A stretch of DNA of 64,000 nt, taken from contig NZ_FNYL01000008.1 in the NCBI RefSeq assembly GCF_900109045.1, positions 62,001-126,000 of the forward strand. The letters are read 5' to 3'. Shown here in pieces: positions 8,850 through 18,015 of the stretch (positions are counted from its first letter, which is position 1; the number at the start of each line of letters is the position of its first letter). The DNA is from Dyadobacter sp. SG02. Lineage in GTDB: Bacteria > Bacteroidota > Bacteroidia > Cytophagales > Spirosomataceae. The position numbers were made by a program, and so were the translations under genes. Below the pieces are notes generated by a model. It searched no databases and had not been told where the DNA came from. It worked only from the letters and a program-made list of their open reading frames with translations.

Positions 8850-9166
8850 TCGAATTGCACCCCGACTGTACCGGAATATTCATTTTGTAGACCTGATTCT
8901 TATTCCTAAATTGCGCCCTCGTTTAAATTTCCATTGTTATTTTGGAGGTTAATGCGTTGTCCATCAAGGCTTTCTGATAGGTCAGGGGCGAAGGCAGGAA
9001 TGAATTGTGCAGATTTTCGGCACACATTGACAGGTTGCTGCGTATTTGTTTACTGGCAAAGTGATTCCTGAAATAACCCGGAGCGGCCGAAAATCATTCC
9101 CGATGGCAGGCTCTTCGAAAATGTTGTTTTTGTTTTGTTAAAAAAGGTTAAAAGGAGTCAGGAGTA
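8850..9166. other. Intergenic region without a recognisable gene
   Basis: These 317 bases separate the response regulator from uppS. I see no open frame of useful length, no strong terminator hairpin and no tRNA-like fold. The uppS promoter presumably lies here, near the T-rich stretch at about 9121-9140, but no exact TAnnTTTG was found. Confidence 0.5.
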
Positions 9167-9919
9167 ATGAAGGAGCTCATTGATACGGGCAATCTGCCAA
9201 AACACATCGCCGTTATCATGGACGGTAACGGAAGATGGGCCCAAAACCAGGGAGCAGCGCGTGTGTTTGGTCATCGTAACGCGATCAAGGCGGTTAGAGA
9301 AGTGACGGAAGGATGCGCGGAGCTCGGAGTTTCTTGTCTGACGTTGTATGCTTTTTCAACCGAAAACTGGGCACGCCCGGAATTTGAAGTAAGAGCGCTG
9401 ATGGAACTGCTCGTGCAATCGATTGGTAATGAGCTGCCGACCATGATGAAAAACAATGTGAAGCTCGATACGATCGGGGATACGGCAAGCCTTCCAAAGA
9501 GCTGCCAGAACCAGCTCGGAAAAGCAATCGAGGCGACACGCAACAATACAGGCCTGAATCTCATCCTGGCATTGGGTTACAGTGGCAAGTGGGACATTAC
9601 CCAGGCAGCACGCAAAATTGCCGACGACGTTCGTAACGGTGTTTTGCTACCCGAAGAAATCAATGAGGAAGTAGTAGCAGGTAATTTGTCGACGGGCAGC
9701 CGCCCCGAGGTAGACCTGATGCTGCGGACAGGCGGTGACCACAGGATCAGCAACTTCCTGCTTTGGCAACTGGCATATTCTGAACTGTATTTTTATGAGG
9801 ATCTTTTCTGGCCCGACTTCCGCCGGGAGCATTTGTACGAGGCGATACTTTCGTATCAGAACCGTGAAAGGCGCTTCGGCAAAACGGGTGAACAAATTAA
9901 AGCGAATGGTGCTAAGTAG
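9167..9919 (+). CDS. uppS: Isoprenyl transferase (undecaprenyl diphosphate synthase)
   Basis: The 250-residue protein has the cis-prenyltransferase signature: IAVIMDGNGRWA with catalytic D19, the basic GHRNAIKAVRE segment, a central YAFSTENW, and the C-terminal RTGGDHRISNFLLWQ that binds the isopentenyl diphosphate phosphates. The family condenses IPP onto FPP to give C55-PP, the carrier lipid for peptidoglycan and O-antigen. It is followed 6 bp later by bamA, as in many Bacteroidota genomes, and likely heads the uppS-bamA-ompH-ompH operon. Confidence 0.97.
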   Translation: MKELIDTGNLPKHIAVIMDGNGRWAQNQGAARVFGHRNAIKAVREVTEGCAELGVSCLTLYAFSTENWARPEFEVRALMELLVQSIGNELPTMMKNNVKLDTIGDTASLPKSCQNQLGKAIEATRNNTGLNLILALGYSGKWDITQAARKIADDVRNGVLLPEEINEEVVAGNLSTGSRPEVDLMLRTGGDHRISNFLLWQLAYSELYFYEDLFWPDFRREHLYEAILSYQNRERRFGKTGEQIKANGAK

Positions 9920-9925
9920 AATTAT

Positions 9926-12523
9926 ATGAACCCAGTGAAAAATTTGAATACATCATTAGCACATCTCAAAGGCCTTTCTGCATTAATTCTTTTGTGCTGC
10001 TGCATTTCGGTACAAGCGCAGCGTGTAGGCATTGGAGGTGCGAAGCCAACCGCAGCTCCGACCAATCTCGGCATCGATCCGGCCAACCCGAAAGAATACA
10101 CCATCGCAGAAGTGACTGTTTCGGGAACCCAGTTCCTCGACCCGAACTCGATGATCTCCATTTCCGGTTTAAAGCCGGGCGACAAAATTCGCATTCCGGG
10201 GCCGGCGGTGACCTCGTCCATTAAGAAAATGATGGATTTCGGTACGCTGGACGACGTGGAAATCATGGCGACCAAGATCGAAGGCGAGAAGGTTTGGCTG
10301 AATATCCACATTAAAGAGCGTCCGAGGCTTTACAAAGTATCATTTTCGGGTGTTCGCAAAGGCGAGCGCGAAACGCTGAATGATAAGGTGAAGCTGATTA
10401 AAGGTCGTGTAATCACGCCGACGATCATCAAGAACACCCAACTGGTTATCAAGAAATACTATCAGGATAAAGGTTTTTACAATACCAAAGTAAAAGTCCT
10501 TCAAATTCCCGATTCAACCCGCGGCCAGGCTACATTGAACTTCGCCATTACCAAAGGTAAAAAGGTTAAGATCCAGAAAATCAATATCGAAGGCAATACG
10601 GCTATCAGCGATCAAACGTTGAAACGTAAAATGAAAGGTACCAAACAGCGACGCATTGGCCGTCTCTTCAACCCATCCAAATACATTCCCAAGAAATACG
10701 ACGAGGATAAGGAAAAGCTGATCGCATACTACCGCAAAAACGGTTACCGCGATGCTGTGATCGAGTTCGATACGATTAAGAATGGCGACCAGACGATCAG
10801 CATCGACATGAAGATCGATGAAGGTCAGAAATATTATTACCGCAACATTACCTGGTCGGGTAACTATCTGTATCCTTCTGCATACCTGAGCGAACGCCTG
10901 GGCGTGAAGAAAGGCGATGTTTACAACCCGGAAGAGCTTGACAAGAAGATCAATGGTATTCCGGGCGGTGACGTCAGCTCCATTTATATGGACGACGGTT
11001 ACCTCTATTTCCACCTCGAACCTACTGAAAGAGCTGTTGATGGCGACTCGATCGATGTCGAACTACGTATGTTCGAAGGTAAGCAGGCGACGATCAACCG
11101 CATTCTCCTGAACGGTAACACCAAAACCAGCGACCGCGTAGTATTGCGCGAGCTATTCACATTGCCGGGTCAGAAATTCAGCAAGACGGAAATTATCAAT
11201 ACCCAGCGCCAGTTGTCGCAAATGGGTTACTTCGACCCTGAAAAAATCCAGATCAACCCGATCCCTAATCAGGCCGACGGCACTGTGGATATCGAGTACA
11301 CCGTGGAAGAAAAGCCATCCGATCAGATCGAGCTTTCCGGTGGTTGGGGAGGTTACATTGGCTTCGTGGGAACGCTTGGATTGGTTTTCAATAACTTCTC
11401 CATCAAGAATATCCCGAACCGCGAAACCTGGCGTCCATTGCCTTCCGGGGACGGACAGAAGCTTTCATTACGCTTCCAGGCCAACGGTAAGCAATACCAA
11501 ACCTACTCGCTGTCGTTCAGCGAACCGTGGTTGGGCGGTAAGAAGCCGATTAACTTCGGTGTGTCGTTCCAGCGTACGGTTTACCGCATGACGGATTTGA
11601 GCTCTTATTACGGTTATAACACAAGTGGAGGAGGCGGAAGGGTCAGCTACCGCGGAGGTTACTACAACAATGGTATTACCTTATCGCTTGGCCGTCGCTT
11701 GAAAGAGCCGGACCGTAACCTCGTGATGACGCACTCGCTGTCGTACCAGCGCTACCGTCTCGACAGCCTCGACATTTTCCGGATTGGTTACAGCAAGGGC
11801 GTTTCAAACAACATTTCGTTTAACACCACGATCTCGCGGAACACATTGAGTGATTTCCAATTCCCGAGAAGCGGTAGCAATATCTCGTTGAGCGCGACTT
11901 TTACACCACCTTACTCGGTGTTCAGAAAGAAAGCATTCTCCGACAAAACCGATACTTACCGTTGGGTTGAATACCACAAATGGATGTTCGATGCGAGCTA
12001 TTATGCGACCATCGTCGGCAAGCTGGTGTTGAGTACCCGCGCACACATGGGTTTCCTGGGTGCGTACGGAAACAAGGTTGGGTACAGCCCGTTCGGCCGC
12101 TTCATCCTGGGAGGTTCCGGTCTGGCGGGGCAGGGTACGTTCTCGCTCGCAGATCAGGATATTATCGGTCTTCGTGGTTACCAGGATCAGAAAGTTGGAC
12201 CATTGGCTGCTAACGGTTATCCAGCGTCAGGCGGAGGTATTGTTTATAACAAATATGTAATGGAACTTCGCTACCCTGTTTCGCTCAACCCGCAAGCGAC
12301 GATCTTTATCCTCGGTTTTGCGGAAGGTGGTAACAACTGGGGTAGCTACAGTGAATTCAACCCGTTCGATCTGAAACGGTCTGCGGGTGTGGGTGCGCGG
12401 ATTTTCATGCCGGCGTTCGGTTTGCTGGGTATCGACTGGGGTTACGGTTTCGACAAAATTCAGGGACAGAATACCCGGAGCGGACCACAGTTCCACTTTA
12501 CAATCGGCCAGCAGATCAGATAA
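9926..12523 (+). CDS. bamA: Outer membrane protein assembly factor BamA
   Basis: The 865-residue protein starts with a signal peptide (cleavage after VQAQ, about residue 31). Successive POTRA-like beta-alpha-alpha-beta-beta modules fill residues ~50-460 (EYTIAEVTVSGTQFLDPN, YKVSFSGVRKGE, KVKIQKINIEGNTAISD, ATINRILLNGNTKTSDRVVLREL in parts). The rest is a 16-strand Omp85 barrel that includes the family's GGSGLAGQG region and ends with the terminal strand FHFTIGQQIR. BamA inserts beta-barrel proteins into the outer membrane. It sits between uppS and two Skp/OmpH chaperone genes, which supply its substrates. Confidence 0.96.
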   Translation: MNPVKNLNTSLAHLKGLSALILLCCCISVQAQRVGIGGAKPTAAPTNLGIDPANPKEYTIAEVTVSGTQFLDPNSMISISGLKPGDKIRIPGPAVTSSIKKMMDFGTLDDVEIMATKIEGEKVWLNIHIKERPRLYKVSFSGVRKGERETLNDKVKLIKGRVITPTIIKNTQLVIKKYYQDKGFYNTKVKVLQIPDSTRGQATLNFAITKGKKVKIQKINIEGNTAISDQTLKRKMKGTKQRRIGRLFNPSKYIPKKYDEDKEKLIAYYRKNGYRDAVIEFDTIKNGDQTISIDMKIDEGQKYYYRNITWSGNYLYPSAYLSERLGVKKGDVYNPEELDKKINGIPGGDVSSIYMDDGYLYFHLEPTERAVDGDSIDVELRMFEGKQATINRILLNGNTKTSDRVVLRELFTLPGQKFSKTEIINTQRQLSQMGYFDPEKIQINPIPNQADGTVDIEYTVEEKPSDQIELSGGWGGYIGFVGTLGLVFNNFSIKNIPNRETWRPLPSGDGQKLSLRFQANGKQYQTYSLSFSEPWLGGKKPINFGVSFQRTVYRMTDLSSYYGYNTSGGGGRVSYRGGYYNNGITLSLGRRLKEPDRNLVMTHSLSYQRYRLDSLDIFRIGYSKGVSNNISFNTTISRNTLSDFQFPRSGSNISLSATFTPPYSVFRKKAFSDKTDTYRWVEYHKWMFDASYYATIVGKLVLSTRAHMGFLGAYGNKVGYSPFGRFILGGSGLAGQGTFSLADQDIIGLRGYQDQKVGPLAANGYPASGGGIVYNKYVMELRYPVSLNPQATIFILGFAEGGNNWGSYSEFNPFDLKRSAGVGARIFMPAFGLLGIDWGYGFDKIQGQNTRSGPQFHFTIGQQIR

Positions 12524-12577
12524 TAATCTGACAGGGGCATTCGTTAAGAGGTTTGCAAATTATATTAGCAGCTTGGC

Positions 12578-13231
12578 ATGAAGAAGATTTTTATTTTACT
12601 AGTTTTGTCAATTCTATGCAGTTCAGCACTATATGCCCAGAAGATAGGGTATACGGACATGGAATTTATAACCAGTAAAATGCCCGAATATCAGGCTGCA
12701 CAGACAGAGATGAAGAAATTCTCTGACAAATGGGCGCAGGAAATCAGGGATAAGTTTGCCGAGATCGACCGTATGCAGCGCGCTTACATGGCAGAGGAGA
12801 TTTTGCTGACCGACGAGCTGAAACGGAAGAGGCAGGGTGAAATTAAGGAGAAGGAGCTCGAAGCAGGTGAGTATAATAGTAAGATATTCGGTGTGGAGGG
12901 GCTGATGTTCCAGAAGAAAAAGGAGCTGATGAAGCCCGTACTTGAAAAGGTACAACGTGCAGTAACCAAGGTTTGCAGCCAGCGCAGGCTCGATTTTATG
13001 TTCGATAAATCCAGTGACGTAGGCATGCTCTACACCAATCCGAAACACGATTATTCGGATTATGTGATGGAGGAACTGGGGATCGACCCGAAAGCCAACA
13101 AAGCAGGAGGAAATGACAAGACCGGAGCCGTCGACAGAACTGCCAAACCGGAAGACCCGGCCCAGCAACAACCGGCTGCGCCTGCGAAGAACTCACCAAA
13201 ACAAAAAAGTACAACCAGTAAACTTAAATAA
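12578..13231 (+). CDS. OmpH/Skp-family periplasmic chaperone (first copy)
   Basis: The 217-residue protein has a signal peptide (MKKIFILLVLSILCSSALYAQ) and starts the mature chain with KIGYTDMEFITSKMPEY, the usual Skp/OmpH opening strand. A long charged coiled-coil (about residues 45-125) forms the chaperone tentacles, and a closing strand follows (LDFMFDKSSDVGMLYTNP). The last 45 residues are a Pro/Ala/Lys-rich low-complexity tail. Skp trimers hold unfolded outer-membrane proteins for BamA, whose gene lies 54 bp upstream. Confidence 0.92.
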   Translation: MKKIFILLVLSILCSSALYAQKIGYTDMEFITSKMPEYQAAQTEMKKFSDKWAQEIRDKFAEIDRMQRAYMAEEILLTDELKRKRQGEIKEKELEAGEYNSKIFGVEGLMFQKKKELMKPVLEKVQRAVTKVCSQRRLDFMFDKSSDVGMLYTNPKHDYSDYVMEELGIDPKANKAGGNDKTGAVDRTAKPEDPAQQQPAAPAKNSPKQKSTTSKLK

Positions 13232-13242
13232 GTAACAGCGCA

Positions 13243-13887
13243 ATGAAACAAAAATTGATGGCTATTCTGGTCGTGATGACCATAATCACCACCCCTCTCT
13301 TAGCCCAGACTACCCCGGCAGGCGGGCCTACTAAAATAGGTTATACGAATGTCGACTATATAATCGGCAAATTGCCGGAAGCAAAAGTGATGCAAAACCA
13401 GCTGGAAGTTACCAAAGCGCAGTTGGACAAAGCAATCGGGGAGACTTACAAAGAGGCTCAGGAGAAATATGAGGCGTATCAGAAAAACGGCGCGAACATG
13501 ACCGACGTTATTCGCGCTGATAAAGAGAAAGAGTTGCAGAACCTTTCGACCCGCATCGAAGAAATGCGTACCAACGCACAAACTTCCCTGCAAACCAAGC
13601 AGCAGCAATTGCTCGAACCGATCTTGACAAAGGTAAACAACGCGATCCAGGAAGTAGGTAAAGAAGCCGGCTTCCTGTACATCCTGAACATGGATGCGGG
13701 TGCGGGAACAACACCTATCATCTTGTTCGCAGCATCGGAAGAAAACAATGCAACCAACCTGATTCTTCGCAAACTGGGCGTTGACCCTGACAAAGTAGAA
13801 GCAGCGGCACCAGCAGCAACTACCCCAGCGGCTAAGCCTGCAACAGCTCCTGCTACCACTCCGGCAACGGCTCCAAAGAAAAAATAA
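13243..13887 (+). CDS. OmpH/Skp-family periplasmic chaperone (second copy)
   Basis: The 214-residue protein repeats the plan of its neighbour: signal peptide, opening strand KIGYTNVDYIIGKLPEAK, a coiled-coil around residues 50-125, a closing segment GFLYILNMDAG, and an Ala/Pro/Thr-rich tail of about 30 residues. It follows the first copy by 11 bp, so the two are a tandem duplication that probably forms Skp-like trimers (homo- or heteromeric is unknown). A strong terminator lies just after the stop codon and ends the uppS-bamA operon. Confidence 0.92.
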   Translation: MKQKLMAILVVMTIITTPLLAQTTPAGGPTKIGYTNVDYIIGKLPEAKVMQNQLEVTKAQLDKAIGETYKEAQEKYEAYQKNGANMTDVIRADKEKELQNLSTRIEEMRTNAQTSLQTKQQQLLEPILTKVNNAIQEVGKEAGFLYILNMDAGAGTTPIILFAASEENNATNLILRKLGVDPDKVEAAAPAATTPAAKPATAPATTPATAPKKK

Positions 13888-13907
13888 TAAGGCAAGTATT
13901 GAACTTT

Positions 13908-13951
13908 AAAAACCGGAGCGCAGTCTTTAAAAGGATTGCGCTCCGGTTTTT
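13908..13951 (+). terminator. Rho-independent terminator of the uppS-bamA-ompH operon
   Basis: A perfect 15-bp stem (13908-13922 with 13937-13951) encloses a 14-nt loop; its 3' arm ends in five T residues. It lies 20 bp after the second ompH stop codon. Confidence 0.92.
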
Positions 13952-14166
13952 GCTTTGGGCGCCGGAAGTTGCCTGACTTGCTTTATTTATAAACCCGTCT
14001 GGAAGGCTATATTTGAAAAGTACAAACTGATTCCCTCCGCAGACAGAAGCTTTTGTGGATTTCAATTTTACAACTTATCACAGGGCATTCTATACAGGAT
14101 TTACTAGTTTTGCGTTAAGATCAGAGTATTCTTTCACCCCATGGAATTAATTATATTTTTGATGTT

Positions 14167-15768
14167 ATGCTAACAAGAAAAATTCATAAAATACTGATAC
14201 TTCTGATACCCGTTTTTGTCGCAATGCGGGTACAGGGCCAGGATAATATGAAGACCAATACCTCAACGGGCCCGTTACAACTTGTATTCCCGGTGGAACC
14301 GGAATGGAACGTCCTCTATGAAGGAAAAGAGATCAATTTTCATTTACAGGCCAAGGGAGGGAAGAGCGATTCGCTGAGGTATTCGGTGGCGAGCGGACTG
14401 GTGAAGGATATGAAATTCGATTCTACCGGCCATTTCGTGTGGACGCCAGGGTTTGATATCGCCGATCGTATCAATACGACCAAATCATTTCCTGTCGTGT
14501 TTGAAGCACAAAACAGTTCAGGTGAGACTGCATCGCGCGAGATTGTTTTCAAAGTAAACCACGTGAACCGGCCTCCGCAGATCGACGAACTGCAACCATT
14601 CTATGTTCAGTACAAAACGCAGAATGTTTACAAAATTGATATGGGTGCCGTGCGTGACCAGGATGGCGACCCCATTGTGTTCGTGCCTATTCTGGAAGAA
14701 ATGCCCGAAGGGATGAAATTGTCGGCAGCGGGTGAGATTACCTGGGAGCCTTCGAGCCAGCAATTTGGTATCCTGAAAAAGGGGCCGAGATACATGGAGT
14801 TTTATGTGGAAGACCAGCCTTCGAAGGCCCGCACGAAAGGACGCCTGAAACTGGATGTGACGCAAATGGACCTCGCGCCGGACTTCACGATTATTCCTCA
14901 GAATTCTGTGATCCGCAGCGCAGAAAACAATCGCATAAACCTCCGCTTTACATTGTCTGACCCGAATGGAGAGGAAGATATCACGACCTTTAATTTTATT
15001 TCGGAAAATAAGAACGTTCCACAAAACGCATTGGTCAAAAACACGGCCACGAGCTATGAGTTCATCTGGGAGCCCGGTTATGAATTTGTAAAGGACCCGT
15101 TCGATACGCTGGCGTTCAATATCATATTCTATGTGCTGGATAAGGCGCAGAATAAGAAGGAGCGGACAGTGAGATTTGTAATTAAAAACACCATTGACGA
15201 GAGCTTGCGCGACACGTACGTGTATAACCTGTACAGGGGCTCGCTCGTGAATGCATGGGGTTTGATTGAGCAGATGACTGAAAAGGAAACCGAGCTTAAA
15301 AAAGCTTACACCCGTGCCAAGAAGGGAAAACGCGGCAGGTCATTGCTGAATGCATCGCTCGGCGCTACAACGGGCCTCGCACCGGTAATTGCCACAAAAG
15401 ACCAGCAGACCCGCGGCTACATTACTACAATCGGCGGCACGACGGTCGCAACGGTGGGAACCCTCGAAGCGACGGAAGTGATTGGGAAGTCAGTGAACGG
15501 CTTGCTCGACCGGTTTAACTATGTAATGCAAAAGAAAAACGAGCTGCAAAACAAGGGCGACGTGTTCGCACGTGAGTGGGGCCAGAAATCAGCCCGCCGC
15601 CAGCCCGACTTCATCAGAAAGCTCGACGAATTTAAGGCATTAATGAACCTCAGCGGCCTCGTAGCATTGGAGCTCGATGCCAACTGGGAGAACAAGAAAG
15701 AAGCAACGGACGTGGCAATCAAGAAGACATTCAAGGATTTTGTTCCGTACACCAAAGACGAGAACTAA
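14167..15768 (+). CDS. Secreted protein with cadherin-like/putative Ig domains
   Basis: The 533-residue protein has a signal peptide (cleavage near residue 25). At least two cadherin-like/He_PIG-type Ig modules follow, recognised by the recurring pattern of a hydrophobic strand, 'G...SxDSTGHFVWTPGFD' and 'PEGMKLSAAGEITWEP', and by the linking HVNRPPQI. A third related domain runs to about residue 345. The last 180 residues differ: a Gly/Thr/Ala-rich hydrophobic stretch (about 395-445) and a basic helical end. Such domains usually mediate adhesion or protein contacts at the surface. It is monocistronic, with a terminator after it. Confidence 0.78.
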   Translation: MLTRKIHKILILLIPVFVAMRVQGQDNMKTNTSTGPLQLVFPVEPEWNVLYEGKEINFHLQAKGGKSDSLRYSVASGLVKDMKFDSTGHFVWTPGFDIADRINTTKSFPVVFEAQNSSGETASREIVFKVNHVNRPPQIDELQPFYVQYKTQNVYKIDMGAVRDQDGDPIVFVPILEEMPEGMKLSAAGEITWEPSSQQFGILKKGPRYMEFYVEDQPSKARTKGRLKLDVTQMDLAPDFTIIPQNSVIRSAENNRINLRFTLSDPNGEEDITTFNFISENKNVPQNALVKNTATSYEFIWEPGYEFVKDPFDTLAFNIIFYVLDKAQNKKERTVRFVIKNTIDESLRDTYVYNLYRGSLVNAWGLIEQMTEKETELKKAYTRAKKGKRGRSLLNASLGATTGLAPVIATKDQQTRGYITTIGGTTVATVGTLEATEVIGKSVNGLLDRFNYVMQKKNELQNKGDVFAREWGQKSARRQPDFIRKLDEFKALMNLSGLVALELDANWENKKEATDVAIKKTFKDFVPYTKDEN

Positions 15769-15786
15769 GAGCTAATGCATAGCAAC

Positions 15787-15817
15787 AAAAAAGAGAGCAT
15801 TAAATGCTCTCTTTTTT
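15787..15817. terminator. Bidirectional terminator between convergent genes
   Basis: A 14-bp stem (15787-15800 with 15804-15817) with a 3-nt loop is flanked by A6 and T6 tracts. The stop codon of lspA (minus strand, 15800-15802) lies in its loop, so both convergent transcripts can end here. Confidence 0.92.
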
Positions 15818-16573
15818 GTTTTCATCCTCTTCCTGCTTATTTGAAGTGGCTGTGGGATTATCTTCCGGTATCTCCGGATCGGTGTATGGTTCTACCGTGG
15901 AAAGTGGTATTGCAGGCGTATCCAAATTTTCTTGCTCCCTTTCTCCTTCCTCCCTTTCTCCATTCTCCCGGTCTTCCTCCGTTTCCGGCCCATGCGAGTG
16001 AAAGCTTCCCTGGAATATCAGAATGCTGCAAACGCCTAAGAAAATGCACGAATCGGCGATATTAAAGATCGGAGTCGAATAGTATTGGCCACCCCATACC
16101 GGTACCCAGTCAGGAATAAAGCCTTCCCAGAAATCGACGAATATCATGTCGATCACCTGTCCGTGAAACCAGGGGGTAGGGGAGCCGTAGGGCGCATTGC
16201 CGAGCAGCACGCCGTAGAAGGTACTGTCGATCACATTACCAACCGCTCCCGCGAGGATCATCGCCAACGCCCATAGAAGCCCCTTGGAGGCGCCCACTCG
16301 TGCGAGGTGGATCATATAGCCGCCGATCGCGACCATCGCTACGAGGCGGAATAATGTAAGGAACAGTTTACCGTATTCATGCCCGAGCTGCATGCCGAAA
16401 GCCATGCCGGGGTTCAGTACATAATGCAGTTTCAACCAATCCCCGATCAGCGCGATCTGTCCTGAAAAGCCGGGTTGCATGTATTGATGAACCAGAAGTT
16501 TGGAAGCCTGATCAATCCCGATAAGGAGTACGCTGAAAAGTAGATAAGGGGCTGGATTTCTGGATTGGTTCAT
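15800..16573 (-). CDS. lspA: Lipoprotein signal peptidase (SPase II) with an acidic C-terminal extension
   Basis: This 257-residue integral membrane protein shows the SPase II hallmarks: GIDQASKLLV near residue 18, GNVIDSTFYG with the first catalytic aspartate, and FNIADSCIFLGV with the second, spread over four membrane helices. It cleaves prolipoproteins before the acylated cysteine, needed by the lipoproteins elsewhere in this window. About 70 residues beyond the last helix are rich in Glu, Arg and Pro and have no counterpart in short family members (typically 160-210 residues). The tail should face the cytoplasm (inference). Confidence 0.94.
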   Translation of the reverse strand: MNQSRNPAPYLLFSVLLIGIDQASKLLVHQYMQPGFSGQIALIGDWLKLHYVLNPGMAFGMQLGHEYGKLFLTLFRLVAMVAIGGYMIHLARVGASKGLLWALAMILAGAVGNVIDSTFYGVLLGNAPYGSPTPWFHGQVIDMIFVDFWEGFIPDWVPVWGGQYYSTPIFNIADSCIFLGVCSILIFQGSFHSHGPETEEDRENGEREEGEREQENLDTPAIPLSTVEPYTDPEIPEDNPTATSNKQEEDENKKESI

Positions 16574-16624
16574 TCGGTTTTTAATACAATTGACAAATTT
16601 GGGAATGCGAAAGTAATAACTTAC

Positions 16625-17827
16625 TTATAAAGAACCGATTCCTCTTCTCTTCAATTCACTTTTAACTAGCAAAAACTCGCGGCTGCTCTGACCTGCAATG
16701 GAGGTGTTTTCTTCGGCGCGGCGGATCAGATACGGCAATACCGCGTCGATAGGGCCGTAAGGGACATATTTGGCCACATTGTAGCCAGCCTTCGCCAGGT
16801 TGAAGGAGATATTATCACTCATGCCAAGCAGCTGTGCGAACCAGATACGTTCATCGTCGCGCTCGATGCCAAGCTTCTGCATTTTGAGGGCGCAATACTG
16901 GGAACTGTATTCATTATGGGTTCCGAGGCAGATCGAAATGTGCTCGATGCGGTCGAGGCAAAAGTCGATGGCGTGGTTATAGTCGTTATCGGTAGCTTCT
17001 TTCGATGTGTGAATAGGGTTGAAATACTCCTGCTCACGCGCACGTAGCCTTTCTTTTTCCATATAAGCGCCGCGTACCAGCTTTCCGCCAATGTAATAGC
17101 CTTTCTGGCGGGCCGTGAGGAACGCGGTTTTCAATGCTTCCAGCGTTTCGTGGCGGTAGAGTTGGTAGGTGTTGTAAACAATAGCACGCTCGCGGTTAAA
17201 CTGCTGCATCATTTCATAAGCCAGGTCGTCGATCACGCCCTGGATCCAGCTTTCCTCGGCGTCGATGAAAATGCGTACATTATGCTCATACGCGTGTGTA
17301 CACAGGCGTTGCACCCGCAGGCGCGCTCGCTCGAAGGCCGCTTTTTCTTCTTCGGACAGTTCATCTTTGCGCTGCACCTTTTCGAGCAGGTCGGACGATG
17401 CTACGCCGGTGATTTTAAATACAGAAAAAGGAATAGTGTCGGAGCTCGTCGCCTTGTCGATCGTTTTCAGGATTTCGGCCGCGGTGGCGTCGAAACTGGC
17501 CTCTTTATCTTCTCCTTCAACGGAATAATCCAGTATCGTACCAATGCCCGACTGGCGCAGGGAGGCAATGGTTGCATCGCAGTCGTTAATCGTCTCACCG
17601 CCACAGAATTGTTCAAAAATCGTGACCCGGATGAGATTTTTTATAGGTAAGTTGAGTTTTAGCGCGAGCTTTATAAAAAAAGTGCCTAAATTTACGACTC
17701 GAGCCTGATTCATAAGGCTGAATAACCAGTATGTCTTCCTTAGTTTAGCGTCTGATTTCGATGCAAAGGCGACGGAAGTATCTTCAAAAAATACAGGTAT
17801 TTGGTCGTTTGGTGACGGATATGCCAT
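16625..17827 (-). CDS. Proline dehydrogenase
   Basis: The 400-residue protein is a monofunctional PRODH beta/alpha-barrel of the Bacteroidota length. Recognisable elements are FIDAEESWIQ, YNTYQLYRHETLEAL, the FAD-contacting GGKLVRGAYMEKER, and the C-terminal substrate motif YLIRRAEEN with the two arginines that bind proline. It oxidises proline to pyrroline-5-carboxylate with FAD and passes electrons to quinone. The P5C dehydrogenase partner is not in the window; the proline biosynthesis genes proB and proA lie about 38 kb away. Its start is 52 bp from nothing else on that strand, so it is probably transcribed alone or upstream of lspA. Confidence 0.93.
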   Translation of the reverse strand: MAYPSPNDQIPVFFEDTSVAFASKSDAKLRKTYWLFSLMNQARVVNLGTFFIKLALKLNLPIKNLIRVTIFEQFCGGETINDCDATIASLRQSGIGTILDYSVEGEDKEASFDATAAEILKTIDKATSSDTIPFSVFKITGVASSDLLEKVQRKDELSEEEKAAFERARLRVQRLCTHAYEHNVRIFIDAEESWIQGVIDDLAYEMMQQFNRERAIVYNTYQLYRHETLEALKTAFLTARQKGYYIGGKLVRGAYMEKERLRAREQEYFNPIHTSKEATDNDYNHAIDFCLDRIEHISICLGTHNEYSSQYCALKMQKLGIERDDERIWFAQLLGMSDNISFNLAKAGYNVAKYVPYGPIDAVLPYLIRRAEENTSIAGQSSREFLLVKSELKRRGIGSL

Positions 17828-18015
17828 TTTTGATGTACGTTTTTCCTGAGTAACTGTTTAACAATTCATTATCGAACCACAGGAAGAAAGTAATACGCAT
17901 TAAGAAGTTGATTGACTTTTGTGGGGTCAAATGTACGGGCAATCGAAGAAATACACATAATACCGGATCAAAATATTACAATTATCAATTTTTTATTAAG
18001 GACAAGTTTTTGAGT

